A stretch of DNA of 64,000 nucleotides, from positions 2,015,001 through 2,079,000 of the forward strand of contig NZ_JACHKA010000001.1 of NCBI RefSeq assembly GCF_014203955.1. The letters run 5' to 3'. The position numbers and the translations under genes were made by a program. The stretch's first letter is position 1. The number at the start of each line of letters is the position of its first letter. Origin of the DNA: Sphingobium lignivorans (GTDB taxonomy: Bacteria; Pseudomonadota; Alphaproteobacteria; Sphingomonadales; Sphingomonadaceae). This document shows positions 60,436-64,000 of this stretch, piece by piece. Under the pieces are notes generated by a model. That model searched no databases. It was not told the origin of the DNA and saw only the letters and a list, made by a program, of their open reading frames with translations.

Positions 60436-62849
60436 GCGCTGGCGGCAAAGGCTCTGGGAAACAGAGGGTAAACGAGTATTACCTGTCCATCCACTATGGC
60501 ATCTGCCAGGCGCCGTTCATCTTCAAGAAGATCACCTACAAGGACAAGGTGATCTGGTCCGGATCGGTCTCATCGCCGAGCTATGTCGACGTCCATCTGC
60601 CAAATCTCATGGGCGGCAGAACGCAGGAGGGCGGCGTCTCCGGGCGCATCTACTTCATGCCCGGAACGCCCGACCAGGTGGCGCCGGACGCGCTTGCTCG
60701 CCGTCTCGGCCTGACGCCAGAGACCTGCCCGGCGTTCCGCGGCGTCGCCTCTGTGTTCTTCACCGGCGGAGCGCTGCAGATATTCAATCCGAACCTGCCT
60801 TACGGGCAAGGGGATATCATCTACAACGACATCTCGACGATCCAGAGCGAGGCCGGCTTCTACTGGACGGCCAACAACCCCTTCCTCGAAGGCGTAAAGA
60901 TCGAAGGTGAATCGATTCATGGTGCCCTCGGTAGCACCTACTCGGTTATCGGCAGCGGCCAGCATAATCCGGCGCATTTCATCTATGCGGCTCTGATCAG
61001 TCAATCATGGGGCATGGGTGGCGCGGAATGGTTTATCGATAAGCCGGCCTTCCTCGATGTGGCCGAAGCGCTCTACATTGAAGAGTTCGGACTATCGCTG
61101 AAATGGAATCAACAGGAGCCGATCGAGACGTTCGTCGGAGAGGTACTCGACCACATCCAGGCGACGATATTCGTCAACCCGACGTCAGGTCTCCTGTCGA
61201 TAAAGCTGCTGCGTGGCGACTACGATCTGAACGACCTGCCGCAGATCAACGCCGGCAATGCAAAGCTCGTCAAGTACGAGCGCAAGCTGTACGGGCAGAC
61301 GGCGAACGAGGTGGTCCTCTCATGGACGAACCCGGAGAACGAGCAGACCGAAACGATCAGCGCCCAGGATCTCGCCAATGTCGAGATACAGGGTTCTCCG
61401 GTTTCAACGAACCGCGATTATTACATGATCCGATCGGCAGCTCTCGCGCAGCGCATCCTCGATCGCGATCTTCGCACGGTTTCCGCACCGCTCGCCTCGC
61501 TGGAAATCGAGGTGGACCGCAGGGGGAGCAAACTCGTCCCTGGCGGTCTCGCGCGGGTCGATTTCCCGGAACGTAAGATCTACGACATGATCTGCCGGAT
61601 CGGCCGGATCGATTATGGCAAGCCACTGGATTCGCGCATCAAGATTTCCTTGATCGAGGATATCTTCGCGCTCGATCTCCCCGAGCCGACGACGCCGCCG
61701 CGCTCAGCATGGGAGAATGTGCAGGTTCCGCCCTCCCCGGTCGACCACTCGCAGGTCATCACAATCCCGGCCTTCTTCGCCAACAGGCTAGCCGCGAACA
61801 TGCAGTATCCCGAAGTGATCGGCGGCGTTCTGGCGGCGAAGGACGGCATGGACGTGATCGGTTTCGATCTGCTGTCGGAAGCCGTCGATGTGACCGGCGC
61901 GTCGCAGTGGGCGAACCAGGGCGAAAAGACCATGCTCGGCCGAGCGCAGATTCTCACGCCGCTCTATCAGGAGGCACAGAGCCTCATCACCGGTATTCCG
62001 CTCACACGCTCCCTGCGCAACCCACACGTCGGTGCCTTCGTTGCGATCGGCAGCGGCGGCGACCATGCGATGGAGTTCGCGCTCATCAGCGCCTATGACG
62101 AAGAGGCCAACGCGTGGGTGCTTGAGCGCGGGATCCTCGACACGGTGCCGCGGTCGTGGGAAGTCGGAACCCCTGTATGGTTCATCCCGATCGATGCGAA
62201 CATTGCCGACACGAAGGACTTCAAGGCCGTCGGCGAAACGGTGAGCTTCAAGCTGCTGACCAGGACATCGCTGGGCACTCTCCCGTTCGATGACGCCGAT
62301 GAGGTTTACGGCATGATGTCGGCGCGGCCGCATGCGCCTCTGCGGCCGGCAAACGTAAAGATCAACGGCGTTGGTTTCGGCAAGGTCGACGCCACCGGCG
62401 CCACCGAGCTGGTCGTGTCGTGGTCGAACCGCAATCGGCTATATGAAGACGGCCAGGTCGTGCGCTGGAATGAAGGCAACGTGACGCCTGAGTATCTCCA
62501 GCAGACGATCATCACCGTTTTCCGCCAGAACGGCGATCTGATGTATTACCGCAAAGGGCTCTGGACCGAGACGCAGTTCACCATCCCGATCGCGTGGGTG
62601 CAGAGCGAAACGAAGATATTCGTTCGCGTGTCGTCTCAGCGCAAAGGGCTGGCATCGATTCAGTCCTACGGTCTGTGGGTCGAGAACATCCCGCAGGTAG
62701 CCGATCCTGCGCCGCCGCCGGCATCAGACGATGGACCTGCGCCGCCGCCTCCGCCGGATGATCCCGAAGACCCGACGCCTGACCCGATCGATGGCATCGA
62801 GGATCCGCCGCTGCCAGATCTCGGCGGAGGACCGGGCGGCTGGAACTAG
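60432..62849 (+). CDS. tail tip hub protein (gpJ-like)
   Basis: 805 residues from a GTG. N-terminal sequence (YLSIHYGICQAPFIFKKITY) and the middle region (ANEVVLSWTNPENEQTETIS) fit the phage-tail-3/tip-attachment family that forms the central hub of siphophage tails. The C-terminal 50 residues are Pro/Asp-rich (PAPPPPPDDPEDPTPDPIDG). Unlike lambda gpJ the receptor-binding part is in a separate fibre gene upstream. Palindrome site 6 follows 11 nt after the stop. Confidence 0.83.
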   Translation: MSAGGKGSGKQRVNEYYLSIHYGICQAPFIFKKITYKDKVIWSGSVSSPSYVDVHLPNLMGGRTQEGGVSGRIYFMPGTPDQVAPDALARRLGLTPETCPAFRGVASVFFTGGALQIFNPNLPYGQGDIIYNDISTIQSEAGFYWTANNPFLEGVKIEGESIHGALGSTYSVIGSGQHNPAHFIYAALISQSWGMGGAEWFIDKPAFLDVAEALYIEEFGLSLKWNQQEPIETFVGEVLDHIQATIFVNPTSGLLSIKLLRGDYDLNDLPQINAGNAKLVKYERKLYGQTANEVVLSWTNPENEQTETISAQDLANVEIQGSPVSTNRDYYMIRSAALAQRILDRDLRTVSAPLASLEIEVDRRGSKLVPGGLARVDFPERKIYDMICRIGRIDYGKPLDSRIKISLIEDIFALDLPEPTTPPRSAWENVQVPPSPVDHSQVITIPAFFANRLAANMQYPEVIGGVLAAKDGMDVIGFDLLSEAVDVTGASQWANQGEKTMLGRAQILTPLYQEAQSLITGIPLTRSLRNPHVGAFVAIGSGGDHAMEFALISAYDEEANAWVLERGILDTVPRSWEVGTPVWFIPIDANIADTKDFKAVGETVSFKLLTRTSLGTLPFDDADEVYGMMSARPHAPLRPANVKINGVGFGKVDATGATELVVSWSNRNRLYEDGQVVRWNEGNVTPEYLQQTIITVFRQNGDLMYYRKGLWTETQFTIPIAWVQSETKIFVRVSSQRKGLASIQSYGLWVENIPQVADPAPPPASDDGPAPPPPPDDPEDPTPDPIDGIEDPPLPDLGGGPGGWN

Positions 62850-62860
62850 CATGTTTGCAT

Positions 62861-62879
62861 TATCACTATTATAGTGATA
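62861..62879 (+). promoter_or_regulatory. dispersed palindrome, site 6 (perfect)
   Basis: TATCACTATTATAGTGATA, a perfect dyad with central T. It fills most of the 60-nt interval between the tail hub and the lysis genes, 30 bp before the holin ATG. Confidence 0.85.
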
Positions 62880-62909
62880 TTTCCTCCGTGAAAGCGGAGA
62901 ACTGCAACC

Positions 62910-63179
62910 ATGAGCTTTATCGATCGCATCCGGGATCGGATGGCCGATGGATGGGAGACAGCATACCGCTGGGCGTCCATCCGTATTTCAGCCGCAGGCC
63001 TGACCATCTTCAGCGTTCTGGCGGCGTTCCCGGGCCTCGTCTCGGAGATGTGGAATGCGCTGCCGCCTCCGCTGCGGGACCGTCTTCCGGACAACTTCGG
63101 CTACGTTGTGGCTGCCGTCATCTTCGCCGGCACGATCGCCGGTCGCCTTCACAAGCGGAAGGATCGCAACGATGGGTGA
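62910..63179 (+). CDS. putative holin
   Basis: 89 residues. Two hydrophobic stretches (ISAAGLTIFSVLAAFPGLV and NFGYVVAAVIFAGTIAG) with a charged C-terminus (RLHKRKDRNDG) fit a class II holin. It is followed by endolysin and spanin genes, the standard lysis order. GGAG lies 10 nt upstream. It overlaps the endolysin gene by 8 nt. It would time membrane permeabilisation. Confidence 0.8.
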   Translation: MSFIDRIRDRMADGWETAYRWASIRISAAGLTIFSVLAAFPGLVSEMWNALPPPLRDRLPDNFGYVVAAVIFAGTIAGRLHKRKDRNDG

Positions 63180-63672
63180 GCCGCTGAGCCCCAAAGGCGC
63201 AAAGGTCGTCAAGGCCACGACCACCTCCGGAGCCTTGATCGCATTGGCGATGGCGCTCGCGGTGCCGACCATCGAGAAGTGGGAGGGGACGAAGACGACT
63301 CCCTACCGCGACGTGGTCGGCATCTGGACGGTTTGCACCGGCGAGACGCGCGTCAAGATGCGCACATACACCAAGGCCGAATGCGAGACGATGCTCAAGA
63401 GCACCCTCGACAACGAATTCGCGCCCGCCGTGCGCAAGGCCGTCCCGAAGATCGTCGAACATCCGCACGCATACGCGGCGTCCATCAGTCTCTCCTACAA
63501 CATCGGCAACGCGGCCTTCGCTCGCTCGACGGTGGCGCGGCGTTTCAATGCCGGCGACTGGAAGGGGGGCTGCGACGCGTTCCTGATGTGGAACAAGGCC
63601 GGCGGCCGCGTCGTCCAGGGTCTGGTCAATCGCCGCCAAGCTGAGCGCAAGCTCTGCCTTACGGGTCTGTAA
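63172..63672 (+). CDS. SAR endolysin (GH24 muramidase)
   Basis: 166 residues from ATG 63172. An N-terminal weakly hydrophobic helix (GALIALAMALAVPTIEKW) is a likely signal-arrest-release anchor. The catalytic triad spacing E-x8-D-x5-T is present (WEGTKTTPYRDVVGIWT), as in phage 21 endolysin and T4 lysozyme. It degrades peptidoglycan after release from the membrane. Its stop overlaps the Rz ATG by 1 nt. Confidence 0.9.
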   Translation: MGEPLSPKGAKVVKATTTSGALIALAMALAVPTIEKWEGTKTTPYRDVVGIWTVCTGETRVKMRTYTKAECETMLKSTLDNEFAPAVRKAVPKIVEHPHAYAASISLSYNIGNAAFARSTVARRFNAGDWKGGCDAFLMWNKAGGRVVQGLVNRRQAERKLCLTGL

Positions 63673-64000
63673 TGAGCCCCATCCTCCTGCGCTTCCTGCC
63701 CCACGGACTGGTCGCTGTTGCCGTCATCGGCGCGTATCTATGGATCGACCATCGCGGCTATGAACGCGCGACACGGGATCGCGAATTCGAGCGCCAGGTC
63801 ACAGCGCTCATGCTGACGCGCGCCGCGCGCGACGTCGAACAGAACCTCGGCGCCTCCATGGCGAAGCGCGACGAAGAATATGCGGCGCAGCGTCGCTCCA
63901 TCGAAACCGTTCGAACCACCCATCAGTCCATTATCACGAAGGAGATCGGCCGAGATGCGCGCCTCTCTGATCCTGCTCTCGGCATTACTGACGAGCTGCG
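63672..64000 (+). CDS. i-spanin Rz-like (partial at window edge)
   Basis: The 109 codons visible encode an N-terminal transmembrane segment (LVAVAVIGAYLWI) and a long coiled-coil periplasmic region (DREFERQVTALMLTRAARDV onward). Rz links the inner and outer membrane for the last step of lysis. The gene runs beyond 64000. Confidence 0.85.
   Translation, partial: MSPILLRFLPHGLVAVAVIGAYLWIDHRGYERATRDREFERQVTALMLTRAARDVEQNLGASMAKRDEEYAAQRRSIETVRTTHQSIITKEIGRDARLSDPALGITDEL
63955..64000 (+). CDS. o-spanin Rz1-like lipoprotein nested in Rz (partial)
   Basis: In the +1 frame of Rz, an ATG at 63955 starts MRASLILLSALLTSC, a lipoprotein signal with lipobox LTSC. AAGGAG is 11 nt upstream. Nested Rz1 genes in this frame are well known. 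Only 15 codons lie within the window. Confidence 0.8.
   Translation, partial: MRASLILLSALLTSC

Larger units (their letters stand above)
35257..64000 (+). mobile_element. lambda-like siphovirus prophage (left part, right end outside the window)
   Basis: From tRNA-Asn onward every gene is phage-like, nearly all on the plus strand with stop/start overlaps: integrase, AlpA-like regulator, terminases, gpW, portal, protease/scaffold, decoration, capsid, connector, tube, G/GT frameshift, tape measure, distal tail, lysis. The order Nu1-A-W-B-C/Nu3-D-E-FI-FII-Z-U-V-G-T-H matches lambda. No gene looks broken, so the late region appears functional. No repressor, replication or attR sequence is seen; they should lie beyond position 64000. 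Confidence 0.93.

Noticed and set aside
63925..63945. TTATCAC half-site in the Rz gene
   Set aside because: Only one arm is present and it precedes the Rz1 ribosome-binding site by chance.
1..64000. CRISPR arrays, insertion sequences and rRNA
   Set aside because: No regularly spaced repeats, transposase genes with inverted ends, or rRNA-like sequence were seen.

Overview
The window reads as a chromosomal segment of a GC-rich alphaproteobacterium, most likely a sphingomonad, carrying the left two thirds or more of a lambda-like prophage. A 5-aminolevulinate synthase (C4 haem pathway) and the groupings metG-tatD-MBL and mltB-rlpA-dacA-tmk-holB fit that lineage. The genus assignment is inference from gene content, not from a search.

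Host part (1-35256). The left edge holds a cut MFS exporter divergent from a LysR regulator. From 14820 down to 2136 the minus strand carries about 14 tightly spaced, often 4-nt-overlapping genes: GMC oxidoreductase, two MBL-fold hydrolases, cytochrome P450, 3-hydroxyisobutyrate-dehydrogenase-like enzyme, two class-C-beta-lactamase-like serine hydrolases, a carboxymuconolactone-decarboxylase-like protein, two SnoaL-like proteins, a phytoene-desaturase-like FAD enzyme, a 68-residue unknown and two SDRs. This looks like a peripheral catabolic operon for an alcohol-, ester- or lactone-containing substrate that I cannot name. Next come housekeeping genes: a 50-residue membrane peptide, an MBL protein, tatD, metG, holB, tmk, dacA, rlpA, mltB, tRNA-Ser(TGA), an ArsR/SRPBCC pair, an Acg-like nitroreductase, folD, ynfA, murI, hemA, a degenerate-GGDEF/EAL protein, moaA and nadK.

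Prophage (35257 to beyond 64000). A P4-type tyrosine integrase follows a tRNA-Asn(GTT), the presumed attachment site. The late genes follow lambda order: small terminase, large terminase, gpW, portal, S49 protease with nested scaffold, decoration protein, major capsid, FI/FII/Z/U-like connectors, tail tube, G/GT with an in-phase GGGAAAG -1 slippery site, tape measure, a distal tail module with a 1201-residue fibre, and holin/endolysin/Rz/Rz1 lysis genes cut by the right edge. No repressor, replication genes or attR are visible. They should lie to the right.

The most unusual signal is a family of 19-bp near-perfect palindromes (TATCACTAT-W-ATAGTGATA) at six places spread through the late region (36856, 40345, 47230, 53867, 58949, 62861), plus two degenerate relatives at 44100 and 45261. 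Most sit just upstream of gene starts, one lies inside a coding sequence, and all six contain a TATAAT hexamer on one strand. They look like dispersed operators or operator-promoters for a phage regulator not encoded here. Other points of note are a structurally degenerate tRNA-Trp(CCA) abutting the integrase, a 54-residue gene that copies the signature segment of the portal protein, and a short peptide (EFDELLG) shared by three packaging-region proteins.
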